In this document: positions 1 to 8,058 of the stretch, in pieces | How positions within the stretch are numbered: position 1 is the stretch's first letter | Layout: each line of letters begins with the position of its first letter | NCBI RefSeq assembly: GCF_900103955.1 | Contig: NZ_FNIL01000003.1 | Span: 248,001 to 312,000 of the forward strand | Length of the DNA: 64,000 nt | Direction: 5' to 3' | Source of the DNA: Alkalicoccus daliensis | GTDB taxonomy: Bacteria; Bacillota; Bacilli; Bacillales; Salisediminibacteriaceae | The notes under the pieces: generated by a model | What the model was told of the DNA's origin: nothing | Databases searched by the model: none | What the model saw: the letters and a program-made list of their open reading frames with translations, nothing else | Position numbers and translations under genes: made by a program

Positions 1-2
1 GA

Positions 3-1304
3 GAATACTTAAGCGATCTAGATGCTCTCCCGATGAAAGAAAAAGTTATTCTGCAGGAATACTTATTAAAAGCTAAGACTAAAGTTAATGAAAAAAATAA
101 AATAATTGAAGAAAATCACAAGGAAAATTTTATAGACTTTTCCACGAAGTTCTATGATCCTTTTTATTTAAAAGTGGAAGAAGCTGAGAAGAAAAAGCAA
201 AAAGTTAAAGAAATATATGAAAGGGACGTTTTTGAAACAATTGTGGAATATAAAAACAGGATTGAATTAATGGATCCCCTCCCAATAGGAACAGCATTTA
301 TAGATTTTTCAAAAATGTTTTTAAGTAATGAAGATAAAGTAGTTCTTTTTTATGCGGAAGTTAATAAAGACTATTCCTTTATTAATATTAACTTTGATAT
401 TTTCTATGCTTATATTAATGATTCATCTATTAAAAATTTTGAAAGCGAACAAAGGTTTACTTTACTAAGTAAATTATCTACAGATAACAAGGAAACACTT
501 CAAATTAATTTTAATGAAATGCATATTACTAACAATATTAAAGATGTAATTCAAGTTTTTCCAATAAATTTTACTAAACCCCCTTTTGAGCAGGATTTAG
601 ATTTTCGAAATAGAGTCAAAAAAATTCCTCCTATTCAAATAGGCTTATTAGAATTAAAAAAAGATTTATATGATATTGAGAATGAAATTTTTCCATGTAC
701 TATTCGGACCTTTCAATTCGCAGACTCACTGGATCTTAATAAAAATGACTGGTATATACAAATACCTAGAGATCAAGCTAAAGTTTTGTTTGAAAACAGC
801 GTTACATATTACGTAAAAGCAACATTTCAGGTTATGGATAATGCTCTTAAAATAAAAGATATGATCATAGAACACAATAAGAGATATGAAGTAAAACAAC
901 GGGGCCTTCCAAAAGATAGGACCAAGCATTTAACACCACTAAAAAGTTTTGATATTAATGATCTTATATTTGCTGTACAAGAATCGGATGTAGAAAAAGT
1001 AAAAAATATATTGTCTCTTCCAGAGGCTGATGTAAATAGGACAAACAAAGGAGGTGTCAGTCTCTTACAAATGGCAGCTGCTCGAGGCCACGATGAAATA
1101 GTAGATCTTTTAATTTTAAACGGGGCGAACTTGAACATTCAAAGTAAAAACAAAACTACTCCTTTATACGCAGCATCTATAAACAACCATTTAAGGGTAA
1201 TTGAGCGATTATTAGATGCCGGTGCAGATCCTAATATAGTAAGTAATAGCGGGAAAACAGCTCATAATATTTTGAGTGAAAATAGATACAAAGGTTATAT
1301 TTGA
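3..1304 (+). CDS. Ankyrin-repeat protein, 5' end beyond window
   Basis: The frame is open to the left edge: codons before the first ATG (position 33) read through from position 3 without a stop, and no ribosome binding site precedes that ATG, so the true start is probably outside the window. The first ~300 visible residues are Lys/Glu/Ile-rich and match no family I recognise. The last ~110 residues are ankyrin repeats, with signatures such as LLQMAAARGHDEIVDLLI and PLYAASINNHLRVIERLLDAGADPN. Ankyrin repeats usually bind another protein, so a partner-binding role is likely, but the partner and function are unknown. Base composition is clearly richer in A+T than the next genes, which hints at an acquired gene. 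Confidence 0.75.
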   Translation, partial: EYLSDLDALPMKEKVILQEYLLKAKTKVNEKNKIIEENHKENFIDFSTKFYDPFYLKVEEAEKKKQKVKEIYERDVFETIVEYKNRIELMDPLPIGTAFIDFSKMFLSNEDKVVLFYAEVNKDYSFININFDIFYAYINDSSIKNFESEQRFTLLSKLSTDNKETLQINFNEMHITNNIKDVIQVFPINFTKPPFEQDLDFRNRVKKIPPIQIGLLELKKDLYDIENEIFPCTIRTFQFADSLDLNKNDWYIQIPRDQAKVLFENSVTYYVKATFQVMDNALKIKDMIIEHNKRYEVKQRGLPKDRTKHLTPLKSFDINDLIFAVQESDVEKVKNILSLPEADVNRTNKGGVSLLQMAAARGHDEIVDLLILNGANLNIQSKNKTTPLYAASINNHLRVIERLLDAGADPNIVSNSGKTAHNILSENRYKGYI

Positions 1305-1389
1305 AATATAATACCCAATATTTTTATATAACTTTCGAAAGTGCTAAAATAAGCGGGAGTAAATATAATACTATATTGGAGGCTGCAGA

Positions 1390-1674
1390 ATGAGTACAAA
1401 AATAGAATTCGTAGCATTAAAAAAGATTTCAAGAGAAGAGTTTATGGAATTAGCACAGGATGGTATGCGTGAATTATTCGACCTGGAACAGTACAAGGTG
1501 CTGGACGGGGCTAAAGGAGACGAAGTTACTCATTTCGTGTACGACACAGGCACGCATGACTGCTACTTAATTGACCTGCGCACAAGCTATGAACTGCTCG
1601 CAGCCTACTACTGCGGCGGGGATAAGCAGACAGTACTTGCTTCATTAAATAAGATTGCTGCTTCTGTAGAATAA
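1390..1674 (+). CDS. Small conserved-type hypothetical protein, 94 aa
   Basis: A good ribosome binding site (TTGGAGG, 6 bases before ATG) supports this start. The protein is soluble, has no signal peptide or membrane segment, and is acidic. Features include FDLEQYKVLDGAKGDEV and a Tyr/Cys stretch (AAYYCGG) near the C-terminus. I do not recognise the family. It stands alone, closed by a strong hairpin shared with the convergent hydrolase gene. No function is assigned. Confidence 0.75.
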   Translation: MSTKIEFVALKKISREEFMELAQDGMRELFDLEQYKVLDGAKGDEVTHFVYDTGTHDCYLIDLRTSYELLAAYYCGGDKQTVLASLNKIAASVE

Positions 1675-1684
1675 GCAACGCTAA

Positions 1685-1720
1685 AAAACTGCCTCACGTA
1701 TAAATGCGTGAGGCAGTTTT
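1685..1720. terminator. Bidirectional intrinsic terminator
   Basis: Perfect 14-bp stem: AAAACTGCCTCACG, an 8-base loop, then CGTGAGGCAGTTTT. It has A-tracts on one side and T-tracts on the other, lying between two convergent genes, so it can stop transcription from both sides. Confidence 0.9.
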
Positions 1721-1730
1721 ATTAGTGTTA

Positions 1731-2453
1731 TCAGGTCTTATTTCTCGAGTGAACCAAAAAATACTCGAGCATCCGTGAATATAAATCCGGCTGATCTCTA
1801 TGTACTAAATGTCCTGCAAATGGTATTACTGAGATGCGGATATGAGGATTTAATTGTTTAAAAGCAACTGCTGATGAAACTTCAAGCTCCTGCTCTTCCC
1901 CTGTCAGGCATAAAGCAGGTAAATCAATTAACGCAGCTTCTTTAAGCTGATCAAACGGATAAAAATCTTCGTCATTAAAGGAGCGAAGCAGTGTTTTCCA
2001 GTCGTTGCTTCCATGAATTTTGTTCAGATAAGTTACAGCTTCTTCGTTTTGGAACAGCTGTTCATAACTTTCGTTCTCTTCCTGCAGCAGATTCTCCCAA
2101 TTATCCGGTTTTGAGGAAAATATTCCTGAAAAAACGACAGACTTCACTCGGGAAGAATAAGCTTTCGCAAATAATAGAGCTGCCACACCTCCGATCGAAC
2201 CACCTGCCACATGACATTTTTCAATTCCCAGCGCATTCAGCGTATCTTTTAAATCCTCCACGGTTCGACTGAAGTAATGATCAATTTCTCCAGCGGACTT
2301 ACCATGCCCTCTTAAGTCAGGCCTGATAACTTTATAACCCCTGGAAGAAAAATATTCACTTTGTTCTTCATATTCTGTATCCCCGGTCATACCGCCGGAG
2401 TGAAGCAGAAGCAGCGGCTCTCCTTCACCTGCTGCGTGTGTATTTAATTTCAT
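1731..2453 (-). CDS. Alpha/beta-fold hydrolase
   Basis: A 240-residue protein of the alpha/beta hydrolase superfamily. It shows the oxyanion region LLLHSGG (~residues 14-20), the DLRGHGKS motif (~47-54), the nucleophile elbow GGSIGG (Ser ~86), a candidate acid in the LCLTGEEQE strand, and the late catalytic His in AGHLVH (~219). Start ATG has AGGAGG six bases upstream. The substrate cannot be told from sequence; relatives include esterases and lactone or ester hydrolases. It is monocistronic, ending at a shared terminator. Confidence 0.85.
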   Translation of the reverse strand: MKLNTHAAGEGEPLLLLHSGGMTGDTEYEEQSEYFSSRGYKVIRPDLRGHGKSAGEIDHYFSRTVEDLKDTLNALGIEKCHVAGGSIGGVAALLFAKAYSSRVKSVVFSGIFSSKPDNWENLLQEENESYEQLFQNEEAVTYLNKIHGSNDWKTLLRSFNDEDFYPFDQLKEAALIDLPALCLTGEEQELEVSSAVAFKQLNPHIRISVIPFAGHLVHRDQPDLYSRMLEYFLVHSRNKT

Positions 2454-2577
2454 ATAGTTCCTCCTGTTCTTTTACAAGTAATTTTTAAACAAATTTTGGA
2501 AATCACAGTATTTATTTTAACTGTATTTTACTTTTAAGCAAATTTTTTTCACAGCGGAGACTTTTAGTTGAATAGAA

Positions 2578-2605
2578 AAAGAATGCACCCGCAGGCACAC
2601 TCTTT
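2578..2605 (-). terminator. Weak candidate terminator of the EamA gene
   Basis: An imperfect inverted repeat (AAAGAATGC against GCACACTCTTT) lies about 100 bases past the stop of the EamA exporter gene and has a T-rich tail on the minus strand. It contains mismatches, hence low confidence. Confidence 0.35.
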
Positions 2606-2706
2606 CTTTTTCTCACACTATTAGCAAAACAACGAGGCTTTTTAAATCTAGCCTATTCGAAAAAGGCAGCCAGTTTCTTTAATATAGATGCTCTCCATTG
2701 TACTGT

Positions 2707-3576
2707 CTATCCCGACTGCTTCACACTCAGCAGTGTCACAGTAAATAAAAGAATTCCCATACCCATTAATTGAATCATCGTTAAGTGGTCCCCGAGCAGC
2801 ACTACGCCGAATAAGGAAGCAGTCACCGGCTCGACCATTGCTACCATGGAAGCAGTAGTCGGTGCCGTTCTCCGGATACCGATGACGTAAAAGATGAAGG
2901 AAATTCCTGCTCCGACAAGTCCCAGCAGCAGGAACCAGCCGATATCTGGAGACGTCCACACCGCGGCAGCCTCCCCTGCGTCCATAAACAGAAACAGGAT
3001 GATACAGAATACAAAAAAGGCGGTCGTTAAAGATGCCTGCGGCTTTCCTGCAGCGGAGGCATTTTTAAAGCCGAAGATAAATAATGCATAACAGAGACCG
3101 GCCGCAAGTCCTGCCGCTGTCCCAAGCAGACTTACAGAAATTTCTTCTGTATTATAAGCACCTGTAAGTAAAACGATTCCTATCAGCACGCCGGCAATAC
3201 AGCCCCACTTAAACCAGCTGGAACGTTCCAGCCGAAATAGAAAGGAGATGAAGAGAACGAAGACAGGTGCGGTGTACATTAACGTCGCAGCAATCGCCAC
3301 GCTTGCTGCTTCAATTCCAATAAAATAGAAAGTGAAATTCCCCGCAACTCCTGCGCCTGCCAGAATGGACCATATGTAAAAGCTTTTGGACCGGATCGAA
3401 TTTTGTTTCGCATGCATCAAAAACCATACAAGGAAACAGAGAAAACCAACTGCTCCCCTGTAAAAGGAGATCACAATCGGGTCCCAGCCTCTTCCCATTA
3501 ATATGTCTCCAATGCCTCCGCTTAAGCCCCAGCACACAGCTGCGACCATAACGAGTACTACTCCTGGAATTCTCAT
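2707..3576 (-). CDS. EamA/DMT-family exporter
   Basis: A 289-residue integral membrane protein with about ten hydrophobic segments, arranged as two EamA halves: the first begins VLVMVAAVCWGLSGGIGD, the second TAAGLAAGLCYALFIFG. The conserved end-of-repeat signature ASMVAMVEPVTASLFG is typical of drug/metabolite transporters that export amino acids or other small metabolites. The ATG follows an AGGGGGTG site. The substrate is unknown. No obvious operon partner. Confidence 0.85.
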   Translation of the reverse strand: MRIPGVVLVMVAAVCWGLSGGIGDILMGRGWDPIVISFYRGAVGFLCFLVWFLMHAKQNSIRSKSFYIWSILAGAGVAGNFTFYFIGIEAASVAIAATLMYTAPVFVLFISFLFRLERSSWFKWGCIAGVLIGIVLLTGAYNTEEISVSLLGTAAGLAAGLCYALFIFGFKNASAAGKPQASLTTAFFVFCIILFLFMDAGEAAAVWTSPDIGWFLLLGLVGAGISFIFYVIGIRRTAPTTASMVAMVEPVTASLFGVVLLGDHLTMIQLMGMGILLFTVTLLSVKQSG

Positions 3577-3767
3577 TGCGCACCCCCTGCAGTTAAAACA
3601 AGCTACTAAAGCTCATACCTTTGTATACGCAAGAGTAAACCATCAAACGGTCTTTTTCCCTTTCCGCTTTTCAGTGATTTACAGGCTGTGTATTTCATTG
3701 AAAAACATCCCCCGAATTTATCATCCAAAGACTGCTTTCTAAAAGATTGCTCCCCTTATCGTATTCC

Positions 3768-4415
3768 TCAGCGCTGCTCCATATATTTCCGGCCCCAATC
3801 CTCCAAAGCTTCCAGAATAGGAAATAAACTTTTCCCCTGATCGGTCAGGGAATACTCTACTTTCGGAGGAATAACCGGATATACTTCCCGGTGCACGAGG
3901 CCATTGTTTTCAAATTCCCGCAGCTGCGTCGTCAGCATTTTCTTAGTTATATCAGGAATCAGTTTTCTCAGCTCACCAAACCGCTTGGTTCCCTTTAAGC
4001 CCAGATGGCATAAAATAATCAGCTTCCATTTCCCCTCTATAGCAGAAAGTGCAAGTCTCTTCTCAGAATACATGCCGATATCTTTATTTTCCATATGTGC
4101 TACATGGCCTTTTCCCCACTCATACAACATATCCAGCAGAGGAAGTAAGCTTTTCCCCTGCTCGGTCAGGGAATACTCTACTTTCGGAGGTGCCACCCGG
4201 TATACTTTTCTATGCACGAGTCCGGCTTCTTCCAGTTCTCTGAGCTGGCTCGTTAACATCTGCTGCCTGATGTCAGGGGTTAACTGCTTCAGTTCGCCAA
4301 ACCGCTTTGTCCCCTGTAAACCAAGGTGACATAACAACGTGAGTTTCCACTTTCCCTCCAGCATAGACAAGGTTAATTCTTTTTCAGGATATATTCTTTT
4401 TTGTGTAGTGATCAT
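3768..4415 (-). CDS. hxlR: Tandem-domain HxlR-type transcriptional regulator of hxlAB
   Basis: Winged-helix DNA-binding regulator. In Bacillus subtilis, HxlR (about 120 aa, one domain) activates hxlAB in response to formaldehyde. Here 215 residues hold two full HxlR domains: residues ~10-100 ([20 protein letters not shown]) and ~112-212 ([20 protein letters not shown]). Both halves keep the recognition segment, the PPKVEYSLT wing and a Cys in LLCHLG/ILCHLG, which could be a redox or electrophile sensor (inference). Start chosen at the second ATG, preceded by AAGGACGGA; the ATG seven codons earlier lacks a site. Divergent from hxlA, so it should regulate that operon and itself. Confidence 0.85.
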   Translation of the reverse strand: MITTQKRIYPEKELTLSMLEGKWKLTLLCHLGLQGTKRFGELKQLTPDIRQQMLTSQLRELEEAGLVHRKVYRVAPPKVEYSLTEQGKSLLPLLDMLYEWGKGHVAHMENKDIGMYSEKRLALSAIEGKWKLIILCHLGLKGTKRFGELRKLIPDITKKMLTTQLREFENNGLVHREVYPVIPPKVEYSLTDQGKSLFPILEALEDWGRKYMEQR

Positions 4416-4466
4416 TCCGTCCTTCTCTCCCTGCATTAGTCTGTTTGAAGATACTATATCAGAAAA

Positions 4467-4506
4467 AAGTACCTACTTACATATATTAAGTACTGCCTCT
4501 AATATA
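4467..4506. promoter_or_regulatory. Candidate HxlR operator between hxlR and hxlA
   Basis: Two direct repeats starting AAGTAC lie 21 bases apart (4467-4485 and 4488-4506) and share an (A)ATATA end. The first also contains the short dyad AAGTA-CC-TACTT. Paired ~25-bp direct repeats upstream of hxlAB are the known HxlR binding sites in B. subtilis. The match here is by layout, not by verified sequence. Confidence 0.5.
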
Positions 4507-4591
4507 GATAAGGACGAGCCTTCGCTGATAAAAGTCGTACTGAAGGCAAGTTAATATTTTATCCAAGAAAACAACAGGAGGAATTCAACCA

Positions 4592-5224
4592 ATGAAATTA
4601 CAATTAGCGTTAGACCTTGTGAATATTCCAGAAGCAAAAGAAGTAGTAAAAGAAGTGGAAGAATACATTGATATCGTAGAAATCGGCACGCCGATTATTA
4701 AAATTGAAGGGCTTCGGGCGGTAAAAGAAATAAAAGAAGCTTTCCCCGGCCTGGAAGTACTGGCAGATTTAAAAACAATGGATGCTGCTGCATATGAAGT
4801 GCAGAAAGCTTCCGAAGCAAATGCGGACATCGTGACAATTCTTGGTGTGGCGGAAGATGAGTCCATCAAAGGTGCCGTGGAAGAAGCGAAGAAGCAGGGG
4901 AAAGAAATTCTTGTGGACCTGATCGCGGTGAAAGATATTGAAACACGTGCAAAAGAACTGGATGCACTCGGTGTAGACTACATCTGTGTTCACACGGGCT
5001 ATGATCTGCAAGCTGTCGGCAAAAACTCTTTCGAAGATCTGCAGACAATCAAACGCGTAGTGAAAAATGCAAAAACTGCGGTTGCCGGCGGCATTAAGCT
5101 GGATACGCTGCAGGAAGTGGTCAAGGCGCAGCCTGATCTGGTAATCGTCGGCGGCGGTATCGCGAATCAGGAAGATAAAAAAGGAACTGCAGCGAAAATG
5201 CAGGAAATGATCCAGCAAGGGTAA
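4592..5224 (+). CDS. hxlA: 3-hexulose-6-phosphate synthase
   Basis: Condenses formaldehyde with ribulose 5-phosphate to 3-hexulose 6-phosphate, the first step of the ribulose monophosphate pathway, which in Bacillus detoxifies formaldehyde. The 210-residue length is normal for the family. OMP-decarboxylase-type TIM barrel residues are visible: LALDL (~5), VEIGTP (~28), the DLKTMDA metal/phosphate loop (~59-65), HTGYD (~128) and the phosphate loop VAGGIK plus IVGGGIA near the end. AGGAGG precedes the ATG. Followed by hxlB after four bases. Confidence 0.95.
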   Translation: MKLQLALDLVNIPEAKEVVKEVEEYIDIVEIGTPIIKIEGLRAVKEIKEAFPGLEVLADLKTMDAAAYEVQKASEANADIVTILGVAEDESIKGAVEEAKKQGKEILVDLIAVKDIETRAKELDALGVDYICVHTGYDLQAVGKNSFEDLQTIKRVVKNAKTAVAGGIKLDTLQEVVKAQPDLVIVGGGIANQEDKKGTAAKMQEMIQQG

Positions 5225-5228
5225 TTCC

Positions 5229-5786
5229 ATGAAAACTACTGAATTTTTACAAGAAATCATCAAAGAGCTGCATCATTCCGCAGATCTCATCTCAGAGGAA
5301 GAAGCGGAAAAGCTGGCAGGCCACATTCTTGCGTCAAAAAAAGTTTTTGTAGCTGGTGCCGGCAGGTCAGGATTTATGGCAAAATCCTTTGTGATGAGAA
5401 TGATGCATATAGGGATCGATGCCTATGTACTCGGAGAAACGGTAACCCCGACATTTGAAAAACATGATTTGTTAATTATTGGGTCCGGCTCCGGAGAAAC
5501 AAAGGGACTGGTTACCATTGCGGAAAAAGCCAGGGAGATTGGCGGCACTATTGCCGCGGTTACCTTGGTACCGGACTCCACGATCGGTAAGCTTGCTGAT
5601 TTTACTGTAAAGCTGCCCGGAGCATCCAAAGACCGGACAAATAGTGATTATCACACGATCCAGCCTATGGGCTCCCTGTATGAGCAGACCCTGCTGCTGT
5701 TTTATGATGCAGTAATCTTAAGATTTATGGAGAAAAAAGGGTTGGATACAAATAAAATGTACGGAAAGCATGCGAATCTGGAGTAA
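5229..5786 (+). CDS. hxlB: 6-phospho-3-hexuloisomerase
   Basis: SIS-domain isomerase that turns 3-hexulose 6-phosphate into fructose 6-phosphate, second step of the ribulose monophosphate pathway. 185 residues, the usual size. The sugar-phosphate binding segments are present: GAGRSGFMAKSF (~43-54) and the Ser-rich loop IGSGSGETKGL (~84-94). The conserved tail QPMGSLYEQTLLLF is also present. It is cotranscribed with hxlA; AGGGTAATTCC lies just before the ATG. The divergent tandem HxlR protein is the likely activator. Confidence 0.95.
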   Translation: MKTTEFLQEIIKELHHSADLISEEEAEKLAGHILASKKVFVAGAGRSGFMAKSFVMRMMHIGIDAYVLGETVTPTFEKHDLLIIGSGSGETKGLVTIAEKAREIGGTIAAVTLVPDSTIGKLADFTVKLPGASKDRTNSDYHTIQPMGSLYEQTLLLFYDAVILRFMEKKGLDTNKMYGKHANLE

Positions 5787-6120
5787 GAGTTATTTAAATG
5801 CTAGGTTTCCAGGAAAAAATCATGCGGCTGCCCTCTCTTCTATTTCCTTCTATCCTGCAGGACAGAGAAAAAATGAGCAGAATTAATAAAAAGAATGAAT
5901 GAGCAGCTGTTGAGTGAACTAAATGCTTTTTCTTCATACAAATAATAGCAGGGAAGAGATAAAAGGATACATTATCCAGCTTATCTCTTCCCTGTATTTA
6001 TATTTCACTCTAAAAATATTAATTTAATGATTTTCAATATTTAATTCCGTGTTTTTTCTACTGATCTTACTTTAAGAATATCTTTAAATTGTTTAAAAAG
6101 TATATCTATGACTCTTAACA
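5787..6120. other. Intergenic region after hxlB
   Basis: No reading frame with coding character. It holds a long inverted repeat (5949-5994) and A+T-rich sequence leading into the ArsR-gene promoter. Confidence 0.6.
5949..5994 (+). terminator. Long hairpin, candidate hxlAB terminator
   Basis: A 14-bp perfect arm (CAGGGAAGAGATAA / TTATCTCTTCCCTG) encloses a second small hairpin (GGATA-CAT-TATCC). There is only a short T-rich tail, so it may be a weak terminator or a transcript-stabilising structure. Confidence 0.55.
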
Positions 6121-6150
6121 TTGACATATCGAAAAAATACGATATATAAT
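6121..6150 (+). promoter_or_regulatory. Promoter with ArsR-type operator
   Basis: TTGACA (6121-6126), an 18-base spacer and TATAAT (6145-6150) form a near-consensus sigma-A promoter. The inverted repeat ATATCG-N8-CGATAT (6126-6145) fills the spacer, as ArsR-family operators do, so binding should block RNA polymerase. The predicted transcription start falls at or next to the ATG at 6157. Confidence 0.7.
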
Positions 6151-6156
6151 GTGTGC

Positions 6157-6471
6157 ATGGAACCTATCGATATATTTAAAGCACTGTCAAATGAAACCCG
6201 CCTCAACATTCTGCAATGGCTGAAAGAACCGGAGAAGCATTTTCCCAAACAGGGTGCGCATCTGCCGAAGGAGGTCAACCGTCAAGGAGGAGTATGCGTA
6301 GGAGATATTCAGGAAAAAGCCGGAGCTTCTCAATCTACGGTCTCTCACTATTTACATTTGATGCAGCGAGCTGGCCTTCTTGAATCTGTCAGATACGGTC
6401 AGTGGACCTACTACCGCAGAAATGAAGAAACGATTCGTCAGTTTGCTGATTATTTAAGAGAGGAAATCTGA
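6157..6471 (+). CDS. ArsR-family transcriptional regulator
   Basis: Winged-helix repressor of 104 residues. N-terminal IFKALSNETRLNILQWL is the ArsR hallmark. The recognition helix lies in GASQSTVSHYLHLMQRAGLL and the wing in VRYGQWTYYR. No CxC metal-binding motif is present in the alpha3 helix (the only Cys pattern is GGVCVGD), so it probably does not sense metals by the ArsR/CadC sites. A TTG at 6121 would be in frame but is part of the -35 box, so the ATG at 6157 is preferred. Likely represses itself and the two DMT genes downstream. Confidence 0.85.
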   Translation: MEPIDIFKALSNETRLNILQWLKEPEKHFPKQGAHLPKEVNRQGGVCVGDIQEKAGASQSTVSHYLHLMQRAGLLESVRYGQWTYYRRNEETIRQFADYLREEI

Positions 6472-6497
6472 TTTCTGATGATTTCCTTTTTGTTTGA

Positions 6498-6532
6498 AGA
6501 TATATATCGAATTTTCTAGATATTTATATATA
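6498..6532 (+). promoter_or_regulatory. Second ArsR-like dyad before the DMT pair
   Basis: An AT-rich imperfect dyad containing TATCGA and TAGATA, resembling the ATATCG/CGATAT operator in the regulator's promoter, sits about 25 bases before the first DMT gene. It may be a second binding site of the same regulator; this is by similarity only. Confidence 0.35.
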
Positions 6533-6553
6533 AGAAAATGGAGGGAATATTTT

Positions 6554-6982
6554 ATGCGTTATCTCGCTTATTTATTAGCTGTACTCGCTGGGGCCGCACT
6601 TAGTTTTGAAGGAGCGATCTATGCAGAATTAGGAAATACCATAGGAAAACTTGAAACAAGTTTTTATAACTTCTTTGTTGGTTCCATTATTCTCACTTTA
6701 TTGTGGATCTTTTTTGGGAAAGGAAGGCTTTCCTATACGTTAGAAGCACCTAAATGGACGCTCCTTGGCGGGATGCTGGGAGTTGTTTATTTAACCTCTA
6801 TCGTAGTCAGTGTGCCATTTGTTGGCGTGGGACTCAGTATGGTATCGGTCATTATCGGCCAATTAATTATGAGTATGATTATTGAACATTACGGGTGGCT
6901 GGGAAGCATCGGCGCCAAAATTAATAAAGAAAAGGTATTTGCTGTAATTTCAATGATAATAGCACTTATCTTAGTATATTAG
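6554..6982 (+). CDS. DMT-family half-transporter (YdcZ/DUF606 type), first of pair
   Basis: A 142-residue membrane protein with four to five hydrophobic helices: LAYLLAVLAGAALSFEGAIY, FVGSIILTLLWIFF, and a C-terminal VISMIIALILVY. The size and the NTIGKLETSFYNFFVGS segment fit the DUF606/YdcZ family, small DMT proteins thought to work as pairs. Start set at the ATG behind GGAGGG, 20 codons inside the longest open frame. The next gene begins 9 bases later and encodes a homologous half, so the two probably form one heteromeric transporter. Substrate unknown. Confidence 0.8.
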   Translation: MRYLAYLLAVLAGAALSFEGAIYAELGNTIGKLETSFYNFFVGSIILTLLWIFFGKGRLSYTLEAPKWTLLGGMLGVVYLTSIVVSVPFVGVGLSMVSVIIGQLIMSMIIEHYGWLGSIGAKINKEKVFAVISMIIALILVY

Positions 6983-6991
6983 GAGGTCAAA

Positions 6992-7474
6992 ATGGGGATA
7001 TTAATGATTCTTTTTACGTTAATAGGCGGCCTGACATTAAGCACACAATCCGCTATTAATGGTACATTCAGCCGAAAAGCCGGCACGATTGAAACAACAC
7101 TGTTAACCTTTTTAACCGGAACCATGTTTCTTGCCATTCTTATTCTTTTCTGGGGACAGGGAAATCTTTCAGCTATTGTGGAAGTGCCTAATTGGCAGCT
7201 GAGTGCTGTATTTCTCGGGGTGCTGTTCGTACTTTTTATCGTGATTGCTGTACCGAAAATCGGGGTGATCGCTACGAATATTACTGTCATTACCGGGCAG
7301 CTTGCCATTGGCATGATCATCGATCATTTTGGCTGGTTTAACAGCCTGGTGATTCCACTGGATACGAGCCGCTTGTTTGCGATGGTTTTTATGGCGCTTG
7401 CTATTTATTTTATTTATAAAGGAAACGTCCGCTCCAATAAAGAAGCCAAACAATTCGTGGAATCTCCTTCCTAA
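6992..7474 (+). CDS. DMT-family half-transporter (YdcZ/DUF606 type), second of pair
   Basis: 160 residues, about five membrane helices, homologous to the preceding gene product: both share the order GALS/GLTLS-TQSAINGTFSRKAGT, an ETTLLTFLTGTMF helix and VITGQLAIGMIIDHFGW near the end (compare VIIGQLIMSMIIEHYGW in the partner). AGGAGG lies seven bases before the ATG. It is translationally close to its partner and under the same ArsR-type control. Both halves being kept suggests an obligate pair. Confidence 0.8.
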   Translation: MGILMILFTLIGGLTLSTQSAINGTFSRKAGTIETTLLTFLTGTMFLAILILFWGQGNLSAIVEVPNWQLSAVFLGVLFVLFIVIAVPKIGVIATNITVITGQLAIGMIIDHFGWFNSLVIPLDTSRLFAMVFMALAIYFIYKGNVRSNKEAKQFVESPS

Positions 7475-7550
7475 TGCAGAGAATTTGTTACCTGAAAGCG
7501 GGTTTTCTTTTCTTACATTAAGACAGGCATAAAACTCATTTTATATACAT

Positions 7551-7572
7551 AACCCTCACCGATGTGGGGGTT
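7551..7572 (+). terminator. Terminator after DMT pair
   Basis: AACCCTCAC-CGAT-GTGGGGGTT forms a nine-base stem with one mismatch. The T-rich tail is interrupted by G, so it is moderate in quality. Confidence 0.55.
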
Positions 7573-7953
7573 ATTTGTGGTTGTGGATTGGGGTGATTTA
7601 AGACGTAAAAAGTATTGCGATTAAGTTATCCTATCAAAAACACTGTCTTTTTTATATAATGATCTCGAAATTTTTTAACCTGATTTTATCGTATTCTTTA
7701 ATATACTTACTCACTCAACAAAGAACACCTGCTGCAACAACATTTGAAGAGATATATTTTAATACCAGATTTTCATTTACTGCTAATTTTAAAATTCCAC
7801 ACCTTAAAGTATAACTGCTATTAATTTAATAAGTTTTTAAAATTAATAGAGGAATTTCTTATGTCTGTGGTGTATATAGATGGTAAGAATTACCGACGGT
7901 GCTGCTCGTTAGTGATAAGATGCCAGAAATTTATTCAATTATTTTTTGAATTA

Positions 7954-7980
7954 TGTCGATCTTTTAAAATGATTTTCGTC
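7954..7980 (+). promoter_or_regulatory. Candidate ECF42 sigma-factor promoter
   Basis: TGTCGA (7954-7959), a 17-base spacer and CGTC (7977-7980) match the motif reported for ECF42 sigma factors (TGTCGA at -35, CG(A/T)C at -10). It lies ~80 bases before an operon that itself encodes an ECF42-type sigma factor, which fits autoregulation. Confidence 0.6.
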
Positions 7981-8058
7981 GTACTAATAGAGGCATATAA
8001 ATTTTGTCTACCTTACAGCCTTATTATTAAAAATTTTATTAATAAGAGGAGGAAAAGT

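Larger units (their letters stand above)
7475..8058. other. Intergenic region with terminator and ECF-type promoter
   Basis: A+T-rich. Holds the terminator at 7551-7572 and the ECF42-like promoter at 7954-7980. An open frame beginning at 7861 runs into the hydrolase gene, but the codons before 8059 have no coding character. Confidence 0.6.

Noticed and set aside
6121-6156. TTG at 6121 as start of the ArsR-type gene
   Set aside because: It coincides with the -35 box, and the added 12 residues do not belong to the ArsR fold.
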